A stretch of DNA of 64,000 nt from NCBI GenBank assembly GCA_021234155.1, contig JAJEKV010000049.1, positions 2,385,487 to 2,449,486 of the forward strand. Reading direction: 5' to 3'. Numbering within the stretch: the first letter of the stretch is position 1; every line of letters begins with the position of its first letter. Of the stretch, positions 55,294-64,000 are shown one piece after another. The translations under genes were made by a program, and so were the position numbers. The notes beneath the pieces were generated by a model. It searched no databases and was not told where the DNA came from. It worked only from the letters and a program-made list of their open reading frames with translations. The stretch comes from Isoetes taiwanensis. Taxonomy: Eukaryota; Streptophyta; Lycopodiopsida; Isoetales; Isoetaceae.

Positions 55294-56375
55294 GAACCAG
55301 CAGCAGCACTTAAAGAACATGGTGGCATACCCCTTGCAAATGGCAGATCCATGGATGCTACAAATGGTATGCCAATTAGTGTAAATTTGTATGGAAATAG
55401 AGGCCCTGATGGTGAGCCCAATGACTATGATAGTGGTTATGAGAATGCCAGTGTTTCCAGTTTTGATTTTCATCGTGAGAGAGTTGCGCATAGGATTGTA
55501 GTTGCCGCTATGGCAAAGCCTGCGCCTTCTAAGTGGGATCATGATGAGAAATGGCTAGTGAGTGCTCCTTCAGGAGATAGGAGCAAGGTGAAGAATGGAG
55601 TATCTCAGCCACCGACATTGCCTAGCCATGCACTTCTGAATGCAGGAAGAAAAGCATCAATGCTTGCACAATAGCAGGGACGCCCTGTGAATTGCCCAAC
55701 TTGTCAAAACCAGGACTGAAGCCAGATGATGGTTTGGAATATGGCACTTCTTCTAGAATTATTGCAGAGAGGACCAAGAAAATACACGTGGCAAAGTTTA
55801 CCTTTATGCCTAGCCCATCTGCAGCCCAAAAGGCAAGATCAATGAGCTCCTTGAAATTTGCCCTATTGAAGATTTGGTTGGTATTGACCTTACTGATACC
55901 AAAGACGTCAGAATGTCCCCCGAAGCTCTCCGAACAGAGAAGCCGACTTCAAATTTTCCTGTTTTTGGTGGTGCGTTCAATAAAGAGGAGGCCTGTTTCC
56001 TAGTAGGTAGGGCTAGACAATGATTAGAGATAGATCTTTACTAGAGAATTTCTAGCTAGTTGAATGTATTTCATTCATGTGTCTTGAGAAGATTGAGACC
56101 TACTAATGTTCATAAACTTCAATGCTTGCAGATAACCAATCAACCTTTGATCTCAATCAAAATAATGCACTGAGAACTCCAATTTCTCTTCATGAACCGA
56201 ATCCGTATGCTCCACCTCCAGGTTTGCGGTCTGTTTCATGCGGTCTATAGTTAGCCAGGAACCATCAAGAACTGGAACCCCACTCAGGGCCACAACACCA
56301 ACTATTGGAAGCCCTGTTTCTTCGAGGCCTTCGACTCCTGGCAGACCAGTAGCTGTTTGCCACCAAGAATGACAT
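55294..56375 (+). pseudogene. Remorin-like gene fragment (N-terminal region)
   Basis: Exon after ATCTTAG at 55294: EPAAALKEHGGIPLANGRSM, then SGYENASVSSFDFHRERVAH and APSKWDHDEKWLVSAPSGD, stop at 55672. Further pieces: LVGIDLTDTKDVRMSPEALR (55865-55925, other frame) and, at 56255-56370, SQEPSRTGTPLRATTPTIGS with RPSTPGRP. The PSKWDxxEKWLVS and SQEPSRTGTPLRATTP motifs are those of long-N-terminus plant remorins (plasma-membrane scaffold proteins). The remorin C-terminal coiled coil and several linking motifs are missing and frames differ between pieces, so it is probably a broken copy; unrecognised introns could explain part of this. Confidence 0.55.
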
Positions 56376-58400
56376 AGAAAAGAAAGCCAATTTTACAGCT
56401 TAGACCCATTTTGCTGCCTTCTCATTATAGCAGAAAAATGATGAACTTTTATACCCCAATCTGCCCTGCTCTGAGCTACACAAAATCCAAAAAGGGCCAA
56501 ATGCATTACAAATGAAGACTAAGAAGCAGAGGAAAGCTATGGCCGGAACTGGGGCGGAAGTAGAAAGAAGCTATGGCCAGATTGCTTGCAGTTGGCCAAT
56601 AATTAACAGAGGAGCTCGACCATACTACATGCCATTAAAACTTGCCACGTCTCAAACACAAAGCACAAAAATTGACGTCATGGTCTTTTTTAGTCTTTAG
56701 CTTCCATCTCCAGTGTCACTACGAGAGCTGTTAAAAAAATATTACATCTCAAACAAACAATATGCTAACGCATCAAGGGGTTGCCCGTTGGCGTTGGACC
56801 CTTTGGGATCTTGGGGATGACAACAATGTTCCTATTCTTCAACTTCAACTTGCTTTAATCATATTGAAATAAGGTTTGCATGGTTAGAGGAGCATGTGTA
56901 AGGCAATAATCATAAACACCTAGTAGGGCTCACAATATGGAATAAGCAACGAGCATATCTACAGCCTGTAGACTTGTTATAAATACATGTTGATGGACAT
57001 TTTGCTCTCTTGGAGCGTCTCCACGTGATAGGTACAAGGGCATAAAGCACCATTGCTAACATTGATATAGATCTTGAAATTTGTGGAGTAAAAAACATGT
57101 ATCAATAATGGGATTTGAATCGTTAATGGGTTTTCTATCATAGTAGCAGTAGCGCATTTTATGGGGTTCGAACCCATTGTAACCTAGTAGTGAAGGTGGC
57201 TACATATGGTGCGAGGAACAAATTAAAATAACGCAATACCTGTAGCTTGCAATTGGCTCTGCTTTGGTCGCCATCGTTCTATGCCTTAGCTTCGTATAAG
57301 AACAAGAAATCTTCCTCTTCGTCCAGGAAAAAACAACACCCTAACTTTGGGTCCGGATGGACGTACGTTCACGCTTTGCTAAAGAAGGGCTGTTGACTTT
57401 GAAAAAAAAAAAAAAGAACAATCAAAACCACATTACGCCATTAAAAGCTACTCCACAGGGACTTTTGTGGGCCTTATGATTTGGACAAAAGGATTGATTT
57501 CTGTGTAATGGCATGGTTTTTGTAGAATGGTAATTTTAAAAGTTTACAAAGGTTGTGGTTTGTAAAGGATCTAAGTTTGGTTAGCACGGGAAAGTAACTC
57601 GAATTGTAGGAACAAATTTGTAACTCACACACATCATCTGTTTGCTGTCACTTGAACATTTCTCTTGGGAATCCTTCGTACCCCTGGCACTTATAAATAC
57701 TTGGTATGGAAAAATATCCCATAAACACAGAGCAACTTTTTATTGTTTTCACTTCTTTAGATTTTGTCAAGCTTATTCCATACTATTGTTTGACTTCCAG
57801 GATTAGGCTCTAATTGGCATCATACAACCTTCTTAATCAAGGACTTAATAGAATTTTCTTAGACTTACATGGTACATGAACCACACTAGTTTGTTTCTCA
57901 CTGATTCACCAAGATTTTGTTGGGCTATTGAAGCTTGTGGTCTATAGTTCTCAGTGCTGCTTATTTTTATCTGAAATTGTTCTGCTTTTGGGCACTATCA
58001 GGATCTGATAATAGTCAAGAAAATCTTTTATAGTACTCTTCTTGGTGGAAAAGATGTTGGCAGTCTCTAGCAGAGATAGACAATAAGAATTTTGGATATA
58101 TGATTAACTAGAAGCAAGATGTATGGAATGCGTAAAGTTGTAAAGGGCTGCCTATAGTACCTACCTTGGCAAGACAATGAACATGTCAAATTCATAAGAG
58201 TGGAGACAATGTCAAGGGTCTTTGCCAACTTCTATGCATGTTCACATGTTTCAACTGTATTCAGGCACCAACACTCATATTTGCACCATATTATAGTGCA
58301 TTTCCGGGTTTAGGTTACATTTTTACAACTTGGCCTCTATTACAAAATCTTTAGAGTATTAGTTCTCTATGCCTTGATTTTTCTTTTCATTCTCCAGAAG
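56376..58400. other. Intergenic, no supported gene
   Basis: Near 57150 there is a lone GGGTTCGAACCC motif on both strands, tRNA box-B-like but without a credible box A. Nothing else was recognised. Confidence 0.35.
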
Positions 58401-60437
58401 TCTTTCTAGTAGCGCATTAGGTCTTGAGGAAGATGTTGCCCCCAAAGGGCAACATGCTAATTGTGGTCTATGCATTCAAGCTAGGTTAAGTCATTTTGGA
58501 AGACTAGGTCAAAGTTTGGAAGAGCTTGGTAGTCAACATTGATGTGGAGGTCAAAGAATGCTTACCTTCTAGGTCAACAAGTGCTCGAGTTAAAAGTTCA
58601 CAAGAGGTATTTTATTTGGGGGCAAATGCTTAATCAAGAATATACTCTAGAAGAATCTGGGTTATGAAGTTTGGAAGAAGACATCTTTTGAAGTTTGGAA
58701 GTCAAAAGTTTGGAAGATTCCTGTATACATGGCACCAAATCCTAGCTCTCTCCTTCTTTCCCACCTCTATATTCATGTCTCATTCCCATTTGCCTTTATT
58801 TGACCATTGTGCCCACTTCTTTACTATACTTGCCAAGTTTGCTTATCTCAGATATTTCTCTAGCTATATTTTCCTTTTCCTTTCATAATACTACCATTAG
58901 ATATTTTTTCTATTATTACCTATGCACATCCTCTTGAGTTTCCATTATTCTAGCCTCTCTCACTCCATATTTCTTCACCTTCATGACCATCATTTGTTTT
59001 CTTCTTCCTACCTCTTACCCTATGGGAACCATTACCTAGGGATTTGTGCCCACCTACTATAGCTCCAAATCAGCTCCAAAATCGAAGGATCACATAGCTA
59101 CATTCCCTATGGTCCAAAACTTGCTAGATTTCTATAATACATTTATAATACCCCTAAAAAAACCATGGCCAAACTTCCTAAAGTTCCAAAATACAGGCAT
59201 ATTCGAGCATATACGCACAAAAATACGCGAACCGTATCGCGAGTTTTTGCAACAAATATGGCCTCTAACTCTAGAAATCAGGAATCAGCTTAAATCTCGC
59301 CGGAATTGGATCCTTAAGCTCTGTGACATGTCTATTATTGGATTCCTTCATCTAAGCAACACATTAACCCTAAAAATATGGTCTATGATCCCGGGAATCT
59401 TAAAATCAAACCTATATACAGGAACAAACGTACACAGACAATTTTCGAAGGCCTAGAAGCGCTCAAATCCGACATTGACCAATGCTAAGCATGATCTGAA
59501 GGATTCTTGAAGATCCTGAGTACTCCTCGATCAAATTTGCAAAGATTTGGTTGATATTACCTCCTAAAATTATTTTATGACATGTGATTGATATTCTCCA
59601 GCCTTTGAAGTGTTGAAACACTATTATTCATTACTATTGTGATCTATATGTCTCCACATCAATGAAATTTTATTGCCAAGTTGAAGAAGTTGTCTCTGAT
59701 ATGATTCTTAACAATTTTGTCCCTCAAAAAATCCTACAGTAAATTCCCCTATGCTTCTAACTATTTTTGGTCCAGTTGCCATCACTTGGTGAGATATCTG
59801 AGACCTATATGCTTTGAGAAAATAAAAAATATCATCCACAACTCGTTAGAAAATCTTGCATTCTGTTTTGACTGTTCTTGACTGTATTTTGCCAAATTTG
59901 AGTACAAAAATACCTCTGAGCATCCAAATGAAGATTTGATCTCATGTCTCCATTCTTTACCCCCCTTTGACACATTGGCTTTGAAAATTCTCAAAAAAGT
60001 GGTCAGAAACTCCAGATCCTTTTTTCTGATCACTGTTTTCCAGTTTGACCTTTATTGACCAAAATTTGACCCCACTTTAAGCTTGAATATCTTTCAGGAT
60101 TATGATCTGACTTGGTCAAGGACTACACCATTGGATTCATACAACTTTTTTGTGTAGGTCTAAAGCAGTTGACCCAAAGACTCAATCCACTATCGACTGT
60201 TGTTCCAATTTGAGTCAAGGTCCTATTTTCTAGAAATGGGAAAGGTATGAAACTCTGAGTTTTTGGATTCTTGACTTGATTTATCTTGCAAAGACTGATC
60301 ACCTTAAGTGATCTGGAGGTCCTAACCCCAACTTGGGTACCAACTCAAGTTGGCTCATTGTGGTTGACCTTTGAAGCCAGGTTGAGGGTCAACATTTTGG
60401 AGGTCCTACCGAGATTCTACCTGGATTTCGAGAACTC
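58400..60437 (+). other. Probable LTR and leader of element D
   Basis: This stretch precedes the gag ATG of element D and has no coding text of its own. LTR and leader are expected here, but the partner LTR lies beyond the window, so neither boundary nor primer site could be fixed. Confidence 0.35.
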
Positions 60438-61730
60438 ATGGCTCCAAAACAGAAATTTCCAGCAGAACAAGAACCACTAGAAGATCAGAAAGCATCAGAA
60501 CACTGCAGAGATAGGCCTCTCCCCTCAAGTTTTTCAACTGGATTACTCCAGAGCCTGCCTTATCAGTTTGAGTTGAATGTTCCTATTCCATTGCCTACTT
60601 TTGGCTCCAGCATGAGTGCTAATACTTTTTTGAAAACTTTTGAAGATTACTACAGGGATTATAGTTTTAAAAAGGGGTGTAAGTTTTCACAGTTTGAGAA
60701 GTGCTTTAAGGAGGAGAGTGAAGCTGGTGTTTGGCTGACCTATGAGAAACTTATGGGAACCACTTCCTGGGATGACCTTATTCTTATTCTTATTCTTATT
60801 CTTATTCTTATTCTTATTCTTATTCTTATTCTTATTCTTATTCTTATTCTTATTCTTATTCTTATTCTTATTCTTATTCTTATTCTTATTCTTATTCTTA
60901 TTCTTATTCTTATTCTTGTCACCAAATTTTTAGACAGGTTTGGAAAACTTGCTGCTCCCAAGGATCTTGTTAATGAATAGCAAAATTTCTCTATTTATGC
61001 AGGTGAAAGTGTTAGTCAATACAAGGAGAGGTTCAGCACCTTCATGAATAGATGCCAGAAATGCCAAGTCACCATCCCGACGCTCTTTTTAGTGTCCTCT
61101 TTTATTAAAGGCCTATCTTCTAGACCAGAAGTTCAAAGAAAACTTATCAAGATTCAAGCTGCTGAAGGTTTTGATTCTATCTACAAGGTCTTTGCCAAAA
61201 CAACTGAGTTGACTAAGATGCTTTCTATCTTACCAGAAAAACACAATGGCTTTCACCATGATCCCTTCTACCCTGATGCTATTGATGGTCCTTATGAACC
61301 TCACCATTCTGTTCCCATCTATGTTGTGCATAAAGATAAGAAAAAGGCCAAAGATGAAGAAGCTGACGATCAAATTTTAGAAGTTAAAGCAGAGTTGACA
61401 AAGGTAACTGAAGCTCTAGCAGAAGTGACCAAACAACTTGTGGAGCTCAAAAGAAGCAGGGCAGGTAAAACCTATCCTGAATGTATCCATTGCAACTTCA
61501 TATCCAGCTTACATCTGCTATTGGCAAGTGTGCCCTAAATACAAAAGGAGGCCAACATTACCACCAGCCTCTGTTACAGAAGTTCCTTCTCAAGAAATAG
61601 CCCCACCTCCCCAACAGAAGTATGGTAAGAAAGATCAAGACCTTGATGAATTAGATGCTTTGCTAAAAAATTCTAAAGTGTAGAATTATTTACTTTATTA
61701 AAGATTGCACCCAGTTATAGGAAAAAATTA
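60438..61730 (+). pseudogene. Element D gag
   Basis: ATG 60438. FELNVPIPLPTFGSSMSANT, then GVWLTYEKLMG, a hexanucleotide repeat coding (Leu-Ile)n at 60778-60916, then after an in-frame TAG (60978-60980) the capsid-like ESVSQYKERFSTFMNRCQKC and FIKGLSSRPEVQRKLIKIQA. A coiled coil (EVKAELTKVTEALAEVTKQL) follows at 61380-61440. Frame shifts occur near 61500 and 61680. No CCHC knuckle seen. Confidence 0.7.
60778..60916 (+). repeat. (TTATTC)n microsatellite inside gag
   Basis: About 23 perfect hexamers. Because the unit is two codons long it keeps the gag frame open, adding a Leu-Ile run; the complement reads Arg-Ile. Confidence 0.9.
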
Positions 61731-62940
61731 TTGCAACAAACCACCTCTAGTGAGGCAGTGGCTTGTGTAAGTTTTGCAGATGCTACTAATCTCATTTTGG
61801 CTCAAAATGAGGAAGATCCAGGTGCATTTATGTGTTCAGCTACTCTAGGAGGATACTCTTTTTCCAATGTGTTGCTGGATGGTGGATCACCCCTAAATAT
61901 CATGCCTTATCATGTTATGAAAAAATGTGGACTCGAGATAGATAAAAGATCATCTGTTTTGTTAAAATCCTTTTCTAATGCTAAAATAGCACCAGTTGGT
62001 ATTGTGACCAAAGTTCCTGTCAACACTGAAGGTATTGTTGTAGCTGCCAATTTTGTTGTTGTTGCTTTTGAGGATTTGGGAGAAGATACATATATATATG
62101 ATCTCTTGCTGGGAAGAAGATGGATGGCTACAGTTGATGTTAGGCCAGTCTGGTCTCAAGGGAGATGTACCATTTCAAATGGTTCCCAGGTGGCTACAAT
62201 CTACAACCAGGATGGCTCCTATGGCTCCAAGGAAGAGGTACATTTCATTAAAGAACTGCTGATAGAGGAGCCTTTAGGATCTTATAGTTTAGCAACCCCC
62301 AGAACAAAGAAAAGTGATTTGATTCCCTTGGTTAGGGAATGTGCACTACCTTTTGAGAATGGTAAGGAAGGATGTCTATGGTTTGATGGAGGGATTTCAA
62401 AGAAACTAAATATAGCTTCATCTGCAGCTATATTAAAGGATACTTCCAATAAACTTTTGGCCAAAGTAGGAAGAATCTTTCCCCAAATAACTTCCAATGT
62501 AGCAGAGTATAAAGCTTTGATTGCAGGTCTCCAAGAAGCTAAGGCTATGGACATTTCAGTCATACACATTTATGGAGATTCTCAATTGGTTTGCAGACAG
62601 ATTAGTGGTGAATATCAGACCAAGAATGCTGATATGGAGTCTCTAAGAAATCAGGTAATGGGAATGCTTGCTCATTTTACTTCTTGGAAAATTACTCATG
62701 TCCCAAGGGAGCAGAATTGGGAAGCTGATGCTTTGTGCAGAGATACCTTAATGACATATTTATCTGAAGGAGCTATACCAGAGGAAGATCTTGATGGAGA
62801 CGAGGCTAAGGAATTGTGCCCCATATTAGTCATAAATGCATCACAAGAGAAAGCAACTAATGAAGTCATTATCAACAAACATGGCCAGCAAACCTCTTTG
62901 ATACACAAAACAAGGAAGAGATCACCAAATTCTTTGAAGA
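61731..62940 (+). pseudogene. Element D protease and extra RNase H
   Basis: Residues 45-60 contain NVLLDGGSPLNIMP, an aspartic-protease active site of the D-[ST/G]-G type, followed by flap and LLGRRWMATVDV. From about residue 208 comes a second enzyme: CLWFDGGISKK (first Asp), SNVAEYKALIAGLQEA (Glu), IHIYGDSQLVCRQISGEY (Asp), VPREQNWEADALCRDTL (last Asp). This is the plant/archaeal-type RNase H seen as an additional domain in Tat-lineage gypsy elements. The domain order PR-RNaseH-RT is unusual. The frame breaks just before RT. Confidence 0.8.
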
Positions 62941-64000
62941 AAGAAGTGATGTGTTTGCTTGGGATTACTCTGAGCTCATTGGTATTAAAGAAGAGGTATG
63001 TCAATTTGAGATCAAAATCAAAGAAGGGTGTAAACCTGTTTTTCAAAAGTTAAGAAGGATGAATGCTTCACTTTTAGATTTAATTAAAGATGAATTGCAT
63101 AAGATGTTGGATGCAGGTGTTATTGTGGAAATTATTAATCCTGAATGGGTGTCATGCATTGTTCCAGTGGAAAAGAAGAATGGTGCTTTGAGAATCTGCA
63201 TAGATTATCGAGACCTAAACAAAGCTACCATAAAAGATTGTTATCCTTTGCCTTTTGTAGAAGAAATCCTGTATGCTATTGCATGGAAAGACATGTATTC
63301 ATTTCTAGATGGTTTTTCAGGGTTTAATCAGATCAACATCAAAGAGGAGGATCAGCCAAAGACTTCATTTATCACTCCCTGGGGCACATATGCTATGAAA
63401 AGAATGCCATTTGGTTTAATGAATGCCCCAGCTACCTTCCAAAGGGCAATGTATGTTATTTTCAAATCAATGTCTGCTGAAGAGTTCAGGGTGTATCTAG
63501 ATGATCTTTGTCTAGGCTCTCATCCTACTAATCATGTGGAATTACTTGCAAAGATTTGTTCTCTATGCAGGAGTTCGGGAGTTAATCTAAATCCAAAGAA
63601 ATGCATCTTTTTTGCATCAAAAGGACAACTCTTAGGACATGAAATATCCAACCAAGGTATTCAAGTTGCTCAAGATAAGATTGAAGCCCTCAAAAAGCTA
63701 GCACCTCCTAAGAATCTAATGCAGGAGTTTTATTGGTATGACAAGTTTCCTTAGGATGTATATTCCAAATTTTGCTCATATTTTGAGTCCCATTTCTAAG
63801 TTGACAAGGGTAGGCAAGTTTTCTAAGTCTGAAAGCAAACATATACCTATCACATGGACTTCAGAGTGCCAAGAGGCTTTTGACTTCCTCATTTTATCCA
63901 TATATGAAGCCACACTTTTGAAGAAACCAGATTTGAACATGCCATTTGAAGTTTACATCACTATTACTAAAAAGGCCATAGGTTTAGCCATTTTGCAGGA
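62915..64000 (+). pseudogene. Element D reverse transcriptase, runs off the window
   Basis: FFEERSDVFAWDYSEL leads into RT: LRICIDYRDLNKATIKDCYP, FSGFNQINIKEEDQPKTSF, MPFGLMNAPATF and catalytic FRVYLDDLCLG (63490). The thumb has LLGHEISNQGIQV. After a shift near 63720 the text continues SFIGMTSFLRMYIPNFAHIL and reaches the regular RNase H position with FEVYITITKKAIGLAIL, where the first catalytic Asp (TDAS in most gypsy elements) is missing. That fits a degenerate resident RNase H replaced by the extra one upstream. Confidence 0.85.

Noticed and set aside
57130-57230. tRNA-like GGGTTCGAACCC motif
   Set aside because: No box A, no acceptor pairing and no anticodon arm could be found; a lone 12-bp palindrome.
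59046-59456. 136-codon plus-strand ORF
   Set aside because: Falls in the region expected to be LTR/leader of element D; composition is random and no motif is present.
60740-60961. ORFs on both strands encoding Arg-Ile and Leu-Phe runs
   Set aside because: Products of the TTATTC microsatellite; only the frame belonging to gag has context.

Overview
This window reads as nuclear DNA of a land plant. It holds a pentatricopeptide-repeat fragment at the left edge, a spliced group-IVc bHLH gene with GT-AG introns, a remorin-like gene fragment, Ty3/gypsy chromoviruses, L1- and RTE/jockey-like LINEs, a tRNA-derived SINE and a hAT-like transposon. The very high load of nested repeats and the style of the PPR and LINE sequences make me favour a large-genome seed-free plant, perhaps a fern, but that is a guess.

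Layout. 0-5.7 kb: PPR scrap, broken unknown coding pieces, a tiny LINE 3' end with target-site duplications (TSDs). 5.7-29.4 kb: one composite locus. I read it as a hAT-like element (terminal repeat CAGGGATAGGTTC, 8-bp TSD GAAACATG) about 8.3 kb long before later damage. It carries a divergent protein-kinase gene, a coiled-coil protein with a degenerate RING-H2 finger, an array of seven imperfect RNA-type hairpins, and on the opposite strand a BED-zinc-finger gene next to the right end. An inversion (about 5704 to 13580) split the kinase gene and flipped the left terminus together with its TSD. A truncated chromovirus (A, 8.4-13.58 kb) lies in the flipped flank. A complete-ended 10.1-kb gypsy-family element (B, 17288-27380) sits in the loop of the seventh hairpin with a perfect 5-bp TSD. 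30.5-33.6 kb: decayed LINE and an unidentified coding fragment. 34.98-37.19 kb: ILR3/bHLH104-like gene on the minus strand, five exons, the only host gene that looks nearly intact. 39.4-41.4 kb: foldback, tandem repeats and a SINE. 43.0-47.7 kb: a decayed LTR interrupted by element C, of the same LTR family as A and B. After its LTR and tRNA-Met primer site, C carries a broken gene that starts like the histone H3 tail and ends in a clear H3 histone fold, with a long Lys/Glu-rich stretch between. 48.1-49.5 and 51.6-53.6 kb: two LINEs on the minus strand. 53.9-56.4 kb: gene fragments including a remorin-like one. 58-64 kb: a fourth gypsy element (D) running off the window, with an extra RNase H placed before its reverse transcriptase.

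The two most unusual things are (1) the transposon-borne kinase/RING/hairpin-array/BED cassette, in which hairpins share loop scaffolds while their stems have changed on both arms together, and (2) the retroelement-borne histone-H3-like protein. Many in-frame stops are TAG or TGA where CAG or CGA would fit, as expected from deamination of methylated cytosine in silenced repeats. All functional statements are inference from sequence; nothing was searched or folded computationally.
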